A DNA stretch of 64,000 nt from Acidovorax defluvii (GTDB taxonomy: Bacteria; Pseudomonadota; Gammaproteobacteria; Burkholderiales; Burkholderiaceae_C), in assembly GCA_003268905.1 (NCBI GenBank), contig QLTU01000014.1:1-64000 (forward strand), given 5' to 3'. Shown here piece after piece: positions 25,590 through 33,906 of this stretch (the stretch's first letter is position 1; each line of letters opens with the position of its first letter). Made by a program: the position numbers and the translations under genes. Below the pieces are notes generated by a model. It had not been told where the DNA came from and searched no databases. It was given only the letters and a program-made list of their open reading frames with translations.

Positions 25590-26930
25590 ATGGGCGTTCA
25601 AAATTCCAGTATGGGCGACGTTGCGTTGCCGCCCACATCCCAGCGCGTATCGAACAATTCAACTGCCGCGAAGAGCAAGGTGCATCCCCGCGTCGTGGCT
25701 GCAACAGTGGCGGGCAACGCGCTGGAGTTCTTTGATTTCACCACCTACGCGTTCTTCGCGGTGTATATTGGCCAGACCTTCTTTCCTGCTGACGAGCCGC
25801 TGGTCACGGTGATGCTGTCGGTAGCAGTGTTTGGCGTTGGCTTCATCACGCGTCCTTTGGGCGGGCTGCTGATCGGCTCTTTTGCTGATCGTGTCGGACG
25901 CAAGCCGGCCATGCTGTTGACCATTGCGCTCATCACGATCGGCACGATCGGCATGGCGCTCACCCCCTCATACGCAAGCATCGGATTGGCGGCACCCATC
26001 ATCGTCATTGTTTGTCGGCTGGTGCAGGGGTTGGCCCTGGGCGGCGAGGTCGGGCCGTCTACGACGTATCTGATCGAGATCGCACCCCAGGGGCGGCGCG
26101 GCCTGTATGGCAGCTGGCAGCTTGCCAGCCAAGGCATAGCCTCGCTGGCGGCTGGCGTCGTCGGCATTGTGCTCACGCTGGCGCTAAGCAAGGAGCAGAT
26201 GCTGGCGTGGGGTTGGCGTATCCCTTTTTTGCTCGGTCTGGCATTGATCCCCATTGCTTTCTTTTTGCGCCGCCACATGCCTGAGAGCCTCGAGCATCCC
26301 ACGCATAGCGGACCCATCAAGAGCCCGCTGGTCGATATCCGGCACCATCTGCGACCGATCATGCTGGCGCTCATGGTCATCCTGGGTGTGACGATCTCGA
26401 CCTATGCGGCGATCTACATGACCACTTATGCCGTGACCACGCTCAAGCTCTCCGCGACGATCGCCATGTCGGCGACCATCGTATTCGGCGTGGCGACCTG
26501 GGCGGGTGCGCTGCTGGGGGGCTGGCTGTCAGATATGTATGGGCGCAAGCCTGTGATGCTCTGGGCTCGCGTGGCATTGTTTGTTCTGGTCTATCCGGCT
26601 TACATGCTGCTCATTGAGCACACCAGCTTTGCCACTCTGGCACTGGCGACTGCGCTGCTGGCGTTGCTCACGGGCATTGGTGGCGCGCCAATGCTGGTGG
26701 CCATCCCGGAGCTGTTCCCTGGTCATGTACGCGCGCTCGGGCTGTCGATTTCCTATGCCTTCGGTGTGGCGCTGTTTGGCGGCACCGCGCAGCTGGTGAT
26801 CACCTGGCTCATCAAGGTGACCAACAACCCGGCGGCGCCAGCGCTCTACGTACTTATCACCAGCTTGATCGCCATCGTCGGCATTCTGCTCATGCGCGAA
26901 ACCGGCGGTGACAAGGAACTACAGAAATGA
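25590..26930 (+). CDS. MFS transporter, metabolite:H+ symporter type
   Basis: This 446-residue inner-membrane symporter has about 12 hydrophobic segments. The first helix NALEFFDFTTYAFFAVYIG and the loop FADRVGRKPAM are typical of the metabolite:H+ symporter branch (shikimate, citrate, alpha-ketoglutarate carriers). The GGEVGPSTTYLIE and RGLYGSWQLASQG motifs fit. GGAGA 7 bases upstream sets the start at 25590. It is the first gene of a three-gene operon with an amidohydrolase and a glutaminase, so it probably imports the amide substrate. The exact substrate is unknown. Confidence 0.92.
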   Translation: MGVQNSSMGDVALPPTSQRVSNNSTAAKSKVHPRVVAATVAGNALEFFDFTTYAFFAVYIGQTFFPADEPLVTVMLSVAVFGVGFITRPLGGLLIGSFADRVGRKPAMLLTIALITIGTIGMALTPSYASIGLAAPIIVIVCRLVQGLALGGEVGPSTTYLIEIAPQGRRGLYGSWQLASQGIASLAAGVVGIVLTLALSKEQMLAWGWRIPFLLGLALIPIAFFLRRHMPESLEHPTHSGPIKSPLVDIRHHLRPIMLALMVILGVTISTYAAIYMTTYAVTTLKLSATIAMSATIVFGVATWAGALLGGWLSDMYGRKPVMLWARVALFVLVYPAYMLLIEHTSFATLALATALLALLTGIGGAPMLVAIPELFPGHVRALGLSISYAFGVALFGGTAQLVITWLIKVTNNPAAPALYVLITSLIAIVGILLMRETGGDKELQK

Positions 26931-26967
26931 TCACCAGGCGAATTTTTCCGGACTGTGAGTTCATAGC

Positions 26968-28155
26968 ATGACTGTTCAAGACACCTTGCAGGCGGTACGC
27001 GCACACGAAGACGAATTCATCGCTTTGCGCCGTGATATCCATCAGCACCCCGAGCTGCCATTCGAAGAGCTACGCACCAGTGATTTGGTGGCTGCGCGAC
27101 TGCGGGACTGGGGTTACCACGTTGAGCGCGGCCTGGGCGGAACCGGTGTGGTCGGGCAACTCAAGCGTGGCGACGGCAAGCGCACGCTGGGTCTGCGCGC
27201 GGACATGGATGCACTGCCGATCCAGGAAACCACGGGGCTGCAGTACGCAAGTCGCAACCAGGGCGTCATGCACGCCTGCGGCCACGACGGACATACGGCC
27301 ATGCTGCTGGCGGCAGCCAAGGTGCTGGCAGAGCAGGGTGACTTCTCAGGGACACTCAACCTGATCTTCCAGCCCGCAGAGGAATACGGCACCAGCGACT
27401 GTGGCGCCGTACGCATGATCAACGACGGCCTGTTCGACAAATACCCATGTGACGCTATCTTCAGCATGCACAACATGCCCGGCTGGCCGCAGGGGCACTT
27501 GATCTTTCGCGAAGGCCCAATGATGGCCTCCTCTGACAAGGTCTACATCACGCTGGTAGGCCACGGTGGTCACGGTGCTGTGCCGCACAAGACAGCCGAT
27601 CCGGTGGTGGCGGCTGCCAGCCTGGTGATGGCGTTGCAGACCGTGGTCTCGCGCAACGTCGATCCACTGCAAACAGCGGTGGTTACCGTAGGGGTGCTGC
27701 AATCCGGGCGCGCCAATAACGTCATCCCCGACAGCGCATATCTCGAGCTGAGCGTGCGCGCGCTCGATTCTGAGGTGCGCAGCCTGCTGCAGCAGCGCAT
27801 TACCGAAATCGCCCACGCACAGGCGCAGAGCTTTGGCGTCAAGGCTGAAATCGACTATCGGCGCGGCTACGCGGCACTGGTCAACAGCAAGGACGAAACC
27901 GACTTCGCCCGCCAGATTGGCACCGAATTGGTTGGTGCCGAGCGCGTCGTGCCGCAGGCCCCGCCACTCACCGGCAGCGAAGACTTCGCTTTCATGCTGG
28001 AGAAGTGCCCCGGCAGCTACCTGTTGATCGGAAACGGGGATGGCGACAAGCTGGGCGCCTGCATGGTGCACAACCCGGGTTACGACTTCAACGACGCCAA
28101 CCTGGCCATTGGCGCTGCATACTGGACGCTGCTGGCGCGGCGTTATCTGGTTTGA
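26968..28155 (+). CDS. M20 family metallo-amidohydrolase
   Basis: This 395-residue cytosolic di-zinc hydrolase belongs to the amino-acylase/hippurate hydrolase group, which splits N-acyl amino acids. Metal ligands lie in HACGHDGHTAM near residues 100-110 and in FQPAEEYG near residue 135. The dimerisation lid contains GHGGHGAVPH, and TGSEDFAFM near residue 337 gives the last ligand. The gene lies 37 bases after the MFS gene and overlaps the glutaminase start. A glutaminase behind an acylase points to an N-acyl-glutamine or a similar conjugate as substrate. That is inference. Confidence 0.92.
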   Translation: MTVQDTLQAVRAHEDEFIALRRDIHQHPELPFEELRTSDLVAARLRDWGYHVERGLGGTGVVGQLKRGDGKRTLGLRADMDALPIQETTGLQYASRNQGVMHACGHDGHTAMLLAAAKVLAEQGDFSGTLNLIFQPAEEYGTSDCGAVRMINDGLFDKYPCDAIFSMHNMPGWPQGHLIFREGPMMASSDKVYITLVGHGGHGAVPHKTADPVVAAASLVMALQTVVSRNVDPLQTAVVTVGVLQSGRANNVIPDSAYLELSVRALDSEVRSLLQQRITEIAHAQAQSFGVKAEIDYRRGYAALVNSKDETDFARQIGTELVGAERVVPQAPPLTGSEDFAFMLEKCPGSYLLIGNGDGDKLGACMVHNPGYDFNDANLAIGAAYWTLLARRYLV

Positions 28156-29084
28156 ACGATGGATCGCGCCGCTTTGGAAAGCTCCAGGGCTTTCTGGTAG
28201 CGCTCGACGCGCGCATGAAGCGCGCACACAAACGCGGCCAGGTGGCGCACTACATTCCGCAACTGGCTAGCGTTGATGTGCATCAGTTCGGGATCAGTGT
28301 GTGCCTGGCCAGTGGTGAGCAGCTGAGCGCGGGCGACGCTGCGACGCCGTTTTCGATCCAGAGCATCTCAAAGGTCTTCTCGCTGGCGATCGCATTGGGC
28401 CGTCACGGCGACCGGCTCTGGAAGCGGGTGGGCAAGGAACCATCTAACTACACCTTCAACTCGGTCATTGAGCTTGAGCAGGAAGGCGGCAAACCGCGCA
28501 ATCCTTTCGTCAATGCGGGTGCACTGGTCACCACCGACGCCATGCTTGATGCGCCTGACGCGGGCGGCGGACTCGACGAATTGATGGATTTCGTTCGCAC
28601 GGCGGCTGGAGATGACCGGATCTCGATTGATGAACAGGTTGCCGCCTCGGAATACCGCACGGCCTACCGCAACTTCTCCCTGGCGTACTTTCTACGCTCG
28701 TGCGGCAATCTGCACACGGAATGCGAACGGCTGCTGCAGATTTACTGTCGCCAATGCGCGATCGCGATGAACTGCCAGCAATTGGCCAGCGTCGGCCGGT
28801 TTCTGGCCGGCTTCGACTCCGCAGCCCACCTGCTGAACCCAGCTCAGGCACGCAGCATCAACGCCTTGATGCTGGTCGCGGGGCACTATGATGGTTCAGG
28901 GGACTTCGCCTATTCGGTCGGCTTCCCCGGCAAGAGTGGCGTCGGAGGCGGCATTCTTGCCGTCGTTCCGGGACATGCATCGATCGCGGTCTGGTCTCCT
29001 GGCCTGAATGCGTTTGGCAATTCACTGCTCGGCACGCGCGCGCTGCAAGAGTTGTCAGAGTTCACCGGCTGGTCGGTGTTCTGA
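28152..29084 (+). CDS. glsA: glutaminase (beta-lactamase-like fold)
   Basis: This enzyme hydrolyses glutamine to glutamate and ammonia. It has the S-x-x-K catalytic pair in QSISKVFSLA, plus NPFVNAGAL and the C-terminal GFPGKSGVGGGILAVVPG. A TTG start at 28152 overlaps the M20 stop by four bases (TTGA) and gives 310 residues, the usual length. The first ATG in frame (28215) would leave the protein about 20 residues short. Alternatively an ATG at 28159 in another frame (MDRAALES) joined by a one-base shift would give a plausible N-terminus, so a frameshift near 28180 is possible. It is last in the operon. Confidence 0.88.
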   Translation: MNDGSRRFGKLQGFLVALDARMKRAHKRGQVAHYIPQLASVDVHQFGISVCLASGEQLSAGDAATPFSIQSISKVFSLAIALGRHGDRLWKRVGKEPSNYTFNSVIELEQEGGKPRNPFVNAGALVTTDAMLDAPDAGGGLDELMDFVRTAAGDDRISIDEQVAASEYRTAYRNFSLAYFLRSCGNLHTECERLLQIYCRQCAIAMNCQQLASVGRFLAGFDSAAHLLNPAQARSINALMLVAGHYDGSGDFAYSVGFPGKSGVGGGILAVVPGHASIAVWSPGLNAFGNSLLGTRALQELSEFTGWSVF

Positions 29085-29556
29085 CGTGCAGGCTTTATCG
29101 TTTGCCCCGACATGAACAGCCCCGGATTTTGAGCAGGCTGGTTGGTTTGAATGGAGGTCGGTGAGACTGCCTCGCTGGCCCATTGCCGCCAGACTGCTTG
29201 GAGTGCCGGCATGGTCGGCCTGCCTGAGCAAGGCAATCCCAGCGGCTCTGCGATGACGTTGCACTCCGGGTTGGCAAGGCATTCCTGAATCAAGGAAGGC
29301 CAGGCAAGACCGGCCCATGATGTTGCCCTTTGCGTCATCCCGGGTGGTCATGACGACCGCCGGCCCGGATTCCAGCGGGTAAAAGCCTTGTTCAGAGCCA
29401 AGGGTTGCATGAAGCTACCTCCCATGCTCCTGCCCGCCAAGCGCGCTGGGGCCTGCCCACAAAGTTCAAGATACGCCTGCTGGCGCAAAGCCCCCGGCGC
29501 TGCGCTACGGCTGCGACAATCCGGCCCTTGCACCCACACGAGAGAAAGACCCTGCC
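29085..29556. other. 472-base spacer without a confident gene
   Basis: Several minus-strand frames are open here, but none has a family match, a start with a ribosome-binding site or strand-consistent codon use. The last about 100 bases must hold the promoter of the isochorismatase-like gene, whose ribosome-binding site is GAGAGAAAGA just before 29557. No repeat or terminator is seen. Confidence 0.5.
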
Positions 29557-30159
29557 ATGCTGCTTGACGCCGCCGAATCCCAACTCGTCCTGGTCGACTA
29601 CCAGGAGCGCCTCATGCCCGCCATCTTTGAGGGCCCCGCCGTGGTGGCCAACGCCCGCCGCCTTGCCGAGATCGCCCGCATGCTGGAAGTGCCCGTGTGG
29701 GGCACCGAGCAAAACCCCTCCCGCCTGGGTGCCAACGATGCCGCGCTGCGCGCCCTGTGCCAGAAGACCCTGGCCAAGATGCACTTCAGCGCCGCCGAAG
29801 AAGGCCTGGGCGAATGGCTGCGCCCCCCGGCCAAGCCCCAGGGCGGCAACGCACGCAGCCTGCCCAAGCACCTGCAAAAGCCCGCCCAGCAGGCGCCCGA
29901 GCGCGGCACCATCGTCATTGCCGGGTGCGAAGCCCATGTCTGCCTGCTGCAAACCGCGCTTGACCTGATCGACGACGAGTTTGAAGTGTGGGTGGTGACC
30001 GACGCGTGCGGCTCGCGCACCGAACGCAACCGCGACGCTGCCTTTGACCGCCTGGCCGGCGCAGGCGCCGAGCTGGTGACCACCGAGATGGTGGCGTTTG
30101 AATGGCTGGGCAGCTGCGAGCACCCGGCGTTCAAGGACGTTTTGGGGTTGATCAAGTAA
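29557..30159 (+). CDS. isochorismatase-family cysteine hydrolase
   Basis: This is a 200-residue cytosolic hydrolase. The family triad is visible: Asp in LVLVDYQERL near residue 14, Lys in KTLAKMHF near residue 72, and Cys in VIAGCEAHVCLLQTA near residue 128. Members hydrolyse amides or enol ethers (nicotinamide, carbamates, isochorismate). An insertion of about 25 residues rich in Pro, Gln and Lys (PPAKPQGGNARSLPKHLQKP) before the Cys strand is unusual. No pathway is suggested by the neighbours. Confidence 0.9.
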   Translation: MLLDAAESQLVLVDYQERLMPAIFEGPAVVANARRLAEIARMLEVPVWGTEQNPSRLGANDAALRALCQKTLAKMHFSAAEEGLGEWLRPPAKPQGGNARSLPKHLQKPAQQAPERGTIVIAGCEAHVCLLQTALDLIDDEFEVWVVTDACGSRTERNRDAAFDRLAGAGAELVTTEMVAFEWLGSCEHPAFKDVLGLIK

Positions 30160-30186
30160 CCGGTTCTTGGTTATTTTTGGCCTTCA

Positions 30187-30226
30187 GGGCTTTCTCAGAA
30201 AGCGCGAGCAGCTATGTAAGCTATAG
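30187..30226. repeat. interspersed palindromic repeat, copy D (degenerate)
   Basis: GGCTTTCTCAGAAAGCGCGA followed by GCAGCTATGTAAGC resembles the dispersed repeat in reverse orientation, with a shortened first arm. It lies downstream of the isochorismatase-like gene. Confidence 0.5.
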
Positions 30227-30340
30227 TAATTGCAATGCTCGGACAGTGCTGCCATCAACGCTGCGAGGGCCTTCGCGGGTCCGTCAGCAAAGCCCTGTGG
30301 TGCCCACAATTCATCGACGCTACAGGGTGGAGGAGTGCAC

Positions 30341-31654
30341 ATGAAATGGGTGGTGTCGCTAGAAAAGTGGCGTTTTCTGATGCGCCGCATCCGCGAGCGT
30401 TTGTGGGTCAAGCCGCTGTTGATCTGCGCTGTCTCGATCATTGCGGTGTTCGGCGCCAAGGTGTCGGACACCTTGCCACTGGCGCGCCTGGCACCCGACG
30501 TGTCGAACGGCTCGTTGGAGAGCCTTCTGTCCATCATGGCGGCCAGCATGCTGGCCATTGCCACCTTTGCGGTGGCCTCCATGGTGGCAGCGTATTCCTC
30601 CGCCAGCACCACGGCGACTCCGCGCGCGTTTCCTCTGGTGATTGCAGACGATGTGTCGCAGAACGCGTTGTCCACGTTTGTGGGGGCCTTCATTTTCAGT
30701 GTCGTGGCCCTCGTGGCCATGAAAAACGGCTACTTCGACATCGCCGGGCGCTTCACGCTTTTTTCGATGACGGTGTCTGTTCTGGGTTTCGTAGTGTTCA
30801 CCTTTGTGCGCTGGACAGACCGCATCGCGCGCCTGGGGCGGCTGGGGGCCACGGTACAACAGGTGGAGGCTGCAACCGCCTCAGCCCTGCAACGCCGCCT
30901 GAAGGCACCCGCGCTCGGCGGCATTGCGCGCGACCCACAGGCCCCGGCGACGGGGGTGGCGGTTTATGCCTCTGAAGTGGGCTATGTGCAGCAGATTGAC
31001 ACGCAAGCCCTGCAGGCATTTGCGCAGGACATCGGTGGTTGGGTCGTGGTGGATGCGCTGCCTGGCACGTTCGCCATGCCGGGTACTGCGCTGGCGCACG
31101 TCGTCCAAGGCGCGGTCTCGCCAGGCGATACGGATGCACAGCGGGTGGTCTCGGCGTTCACGATCGGGCGTGACCGCATTTTTGACCACGACCCGCGCCT
31201 GGGCCTGATCGTCCTGTCCGAGATTGCCGGGCGTGCGTTGTCTCCAGGCGTCAATGATCCTGGCACGGCCATCGGTGTCTTGGGTACGCTGGTGCGTTTG
31301 TTCACACTGTGGGCACAGCGGGATGAAAACCTTGCAGGGCCGCCTGTTGAGTTCGACCGGGTAGTGGTTCCCTTGCTGCAAGTGGGCGACCTGTTCGATG
31401 ATGCTTTCACCGCCATCGCCCGCGATGGCGCTGGCGCGGTGGAAGTGGGCGTACGGCTGCAAAAATCGCTTCGATCGTTGGCGTCTGCGGGCGACGACGC
31501 CATGCGAGTGGCGGCCGTGAAACACGCTCAACATGCGCTCGCCAGGGCGGAGCAGGCGCTGTCCCTGCCGCACGAGGTTGGCACGATTCGCGCACTGGCG
31601 CAAAGCGTGGGCGTGCCGCTGGCCACGGACGGGTCGTCGAATACTCTGCGGTAA
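30341..31654 (+). CDS. DUF2254 domain-containing membrane protein
   Basis: This 437-residue protein has four hydrophobic segments in the first about 155 residues (LLICAVSIIAVFGAK; SIMAASMLAIATFAVASMVAAY; FVGAFIFSVVALVAM; TVSVLGFVVFTFV), followed by a large soluble domain with YVQQIDTQAL, DRIFDHDPRLGL and SPGVNDPGTAI. This is the DUF2254 layout; the function is unknown. GGAGGAG at 30329-30335 supports the ATG at 30341. It appears monocistronic. Confidence 0.9.
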   Translation: MKWVVSLEKWRFLMRRIRERLWVKPLLICAVSIIAVFGAKVSDTLPLARLAPDVSNGSLESLLSIMAASMLAIATFAVASMVAAYSSASTTATPRAFPLVIADDVSQNALSTFVGAFIFSVVALVAMKNGYFDIAGRFTLFSMTVSVLGFVVFTFVRWTDRIARLGRLGATVQQVEAATASALQRRLKAPALGGIARDPQAPATGVAVYASEVGYVQQIDTQALQAFAQDIGGWVVVDALPGTFAMPGTALAHVVQGAVSPGDTDAQRVVSAFTIGRDRIFDHDPRLGLIVLSEIAGRALSPGVNDPGTAIGVLGTLVRLFTLWAQRDENLAGPPVEFDRVVVPLLQVGDLFDDAFTAIARDGAGAVEVGVRLQKSLRSLASAGDDAMRVAAVKHAQHALARAEQALSLPHEVGTIRALAQSVGVPLATDGSSNTLR

Positions 31655-31699
31655 AGCCGTGCGATAGTGGCGTCCTTTCTTTGAGTTGACAGTCTTTTT

Positions 31700-31742
31700 T
31701 GCTCTGACGCCGATGGATAAAGCGCGAATAGCTATAAAAAAC
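31700..31742. repeat. interspersed palindromic repeat, copy E
   Basis: CTCTGACGCCGATGGATAAA then GCGCGAATAGCTATAAAAAA is a partial copy (right arm and AT-rich tail) of the dispersed family. It lies between the DUF2254 gene and prpE. Confidence 0.6.
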
Positions 31743-31887
31743 GCAGCAATTGCTGTCGTCGATCCTTGAAGGTCGACGGACTCGGCCACGCACAACTGCG
31801 TCAGCTTCCCGCAAGCCCGTCATGAATAATTATGAATTCAAAACCTGCTGTCCCGGCAGGGGGAGAGAGTTGAGGAGACACCACACC

Positions 31888-33783
31888 ATGACCGCATACG
31901 CTGACTTTTACCGCCAATCCATCGATCACCGCGACGCGTTCTGGAGCGAACAGGCGAAGTTGATCGACTGGAAGACCCAGCCTGCGCAGGTGTGCGACTA
32001 CAGCAACCCGCCGTTTGCCAAATGGTTTGTGGGCGGCACCACCAACCTGTGCCACAACGCGATCGACCGCCACCTGAAGGACCGTGCCAGCCAGCCGGCG
32101 CTGGTGGCCATCTCCACCGAAACCAATACCGAGCGCAGCTACAGCTTTGCCGAGCTGCACGCCGAGGTGCAGCGTATGGCCGCCAGCCTGATTGCGCTGG
32201 GCGTCAAAAAGGGCGACCGCGTCCTGATCTACATGCCCATGATCGCCGAGGCGGCCTTTGCCATGCTGGCCTGCGTGCGCATTGGCGCCCTGCACTCGGT
32301 GGTGTTTGGCGGCTTTGCCTCAGGCTCGCTGGCCTCGCGCATCGAAGACGCCGAGCCGGTGGCCATTGTCAGTGCCGACGCGGGCTCGCGCGGCGGCAAG
32401 GCCGTGCCCTACAAGCCGCTGCTCGACGAGGCCATTCGCCTGTCGCGCCACAAACCTGCCGCCGTGCTGCTGGTGGATCGGGGCCTGGTTCCCATGGACC
32501 TGGTGGCCGGGCGCGACCACCTCTGGGCCAGCTTGCGCGAGCAGCACCTGAACGCCACCGTGCCCTGCGAGTGGGTGGAATCCACGCACCCCAGCTACAC
32601 GCTTTACACCAGCGGCACCACCGGCAAGCCCAAGGGCGTGCAGCGCGACACCGGTGGCTACACCGTGGCGTTGGCGGCCAGCATGAAGCACATCTTTGAT
32701 GCCAAAGCCGGACAGACCTACTTTGCCACCAGCGACATTGGCTGGGTGGTGGGGCACAGCTACATCATTTATGGCCCGCTGATTGCCGGCATGACCACCA
32801 TCATGTATGAAGGCCTGCCCACGCGGCCCGATGCGGGCGTGTGGTGGAGCATTGTCGAAAAATACAAGGTCACGCACATGTTCTCGGCCCCTACGGCGGT
32901 GCGCGTGCTCAAGAAACACGACGCTTCGTGGCTGAAGAAATACGACGTTTCCACCCTCAAGGCCCTGTGGCTGGCGGGGGAGCCGCTCGACGAACCCACG
33001 GCACAGTGGATCAGCGATGCGCTCTCGGTGCCCATCATCGACAACTATTGGCAGACCGAGACCGGCTGGCCCATCCTGACGCTGGCCAACGGCGTGGAGC
33101 AGCAGACCACGCGCTTTGGCAGCCCCGGCAAGGCCATGTATGGCTACCACGTCAAGCTGATCGACGAAAGCAATGGCGAAGAACTGACCCAGCCCAACCA
33201 GAAGGGCGTGGTCGCCATCGAAGGCCCGCTGCCCCCCGGCTGCATGCAGACGGTGTGGCGCGACGACGAGCGGTTTGTGAACACCTACTGGAAAAGCATT
33301 CCGGGCCGCATGATCTACAGCACCTTTGACTGGGGCATCCGCGATGCCGACGGCTACCACTTCATCCTGGGCCGCACCGACGACGTGATCAACGTGGCCG
33401 GGCACCGCCTGGGCACGCGCGAGATCGAAGAATCCATCTCTTCGCACCCCAACATTGCCGAGGTGGCCGTGGTGGGCGTGGCCGACAGCCTCAAGGGCCA
33501 GGTGGCCATGGCATTTGCCGTGCCGCGCGATGCCTCGGGCCTTACTGACGACGCCGCGCGCCTCAAGCTCGAAGGCGAGGTGATGAAGCAGGTGGACACC
33601 CAGCTCGGCGCCGTGGCGCGTCCATCGCGCGTGTACTTTGTAACGGTGCTGCCCAAAACCCGCAGCGGCAAGCTGCTGCGCCGCGCCCTGCAGGCCGTGG
33701 CCGAGCGGCGCGACCCGGGCGATTTGACCACCATGGACGACCCCGCCGCGCTGCAGCAGGTCAAAGACCTGGTGGGTGATTGA
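31888..33783 (+). CDS. prpE: propionyl-CoA synthetase (propionate-CoA ligase)
   Basis: This 631-residue AMP-forming ligase would activate propionate (and acetate) with CoA, feeding the methylcitrate or methylmalonyl route. It has the AMP-binding P-loop YTSGTTGKPKGV near residue 245, the adenylate motif DNYWQTETGWP near residue 388, ILGRTDDVINVAGHRLGTREIE near residue 490 and the C-terminal catalytic Lys in KTRSGKLLRR near residue 592. The overall sequence is closer to PrpE than to Acs. GAGGAGA at 31872-31878 supports the start. A strong intrinsic terminator follows, so it is monocistronic. Confidence 0.93.
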   Translation: MTAYADFYRQSIDHRDAFWSEQAKLIDWKTQPAQVCDYSNPPFAKWFVGGTTNLCHNAIDRHLKDRASQPALVAISTETNTERSYSFAELHAEVQRMAASLIALGVKKGDRVLIYMPMIAEAAFAMLACVRIGALHSVVFGGFASGSLASRIEDAEPVAIVSADAGSRGGKAVPYKPLLDEAIRLSRHKPAAVLLVDRGLVPMDLVAGRDHLWASLREQHLNATVPCEWVESTHPSYTLYTSGTTGKPKGVQRDTGGYTVALAASMKHIFDAKAGQTYFATSDIGWVVGHSYIIYGPLIAGMTTIMYEGLPTRPDAGVWWSIVEKYKVTHMFSAPTAVRVLKKHDASWLKKYDVSTLKALWLAGEPLDEPTAQWISDALSVPIIDNYWQTETGWPILTLANGVEQQTTRFGSPGKAMYGYHVKLIDESNGEELTQPNQKGVVAIEGPLPPGCMQTVWRDDERFVNTYWKSIPGRMIYSTFDWGIRDADGYHFILGRTDDVINVAGHRLGTREIEESISSHPNIAEVAVVGVADSLKGQVAMAFAVPRDASGLTDDAARLKLEGEVMKQVDTQLGAVARPSRVYFVTVLPKTRSGKLLRRALQAVAERRDPGDLTTMDDPAALQQVKDLVGD

Positions 33784-33812
33784 TGGCCCGATAGCCCGGC
33801 TGCCGGACAACG

Positions 33813-33838
33813 CCCAGGCCTGCCGTGGCCTGGGTTTT
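33813..33838 (+). terminator. intrinsic terminator after prpE
   Basis: CCCAGGCC (33813-33820) pairs perfectly with GGCCTGGG (33827-33834) over a 6-base loop and is followed by TTTT. It lies 30 bases after the prpE stop. Confidence 0.85.
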
Positions 33839-33856
33839 GTCAAAAAATCTTGTCAA

Positions 33857-33906
33857 AAACAATAGCTGCAAGCGCTTGATGGATAAGCGCTGCGGCTATT
33901 TTCATA
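33857..33906. repeat. interspersed palindromic repeat, copy F
   Basis: AACAATAGCTGCAAGCGCTT, GATGGATAAGCGCTGCGGCT, ATTTTC: the copy has both arms and an outer pair AATAGC/GCTATT. Its right end reaches the stop codon of the PAS-GGDEF-EAL gene (minus strand) and may serve as its 3' hairpin. Confidence 0.85.

Noticed and set aside
29055-29351. Minus-strand frames in the spacer after the glutaminase gene
   Set aside because: Three frames are open at once with no likeness to a family; the reading is not consistent with one gene.
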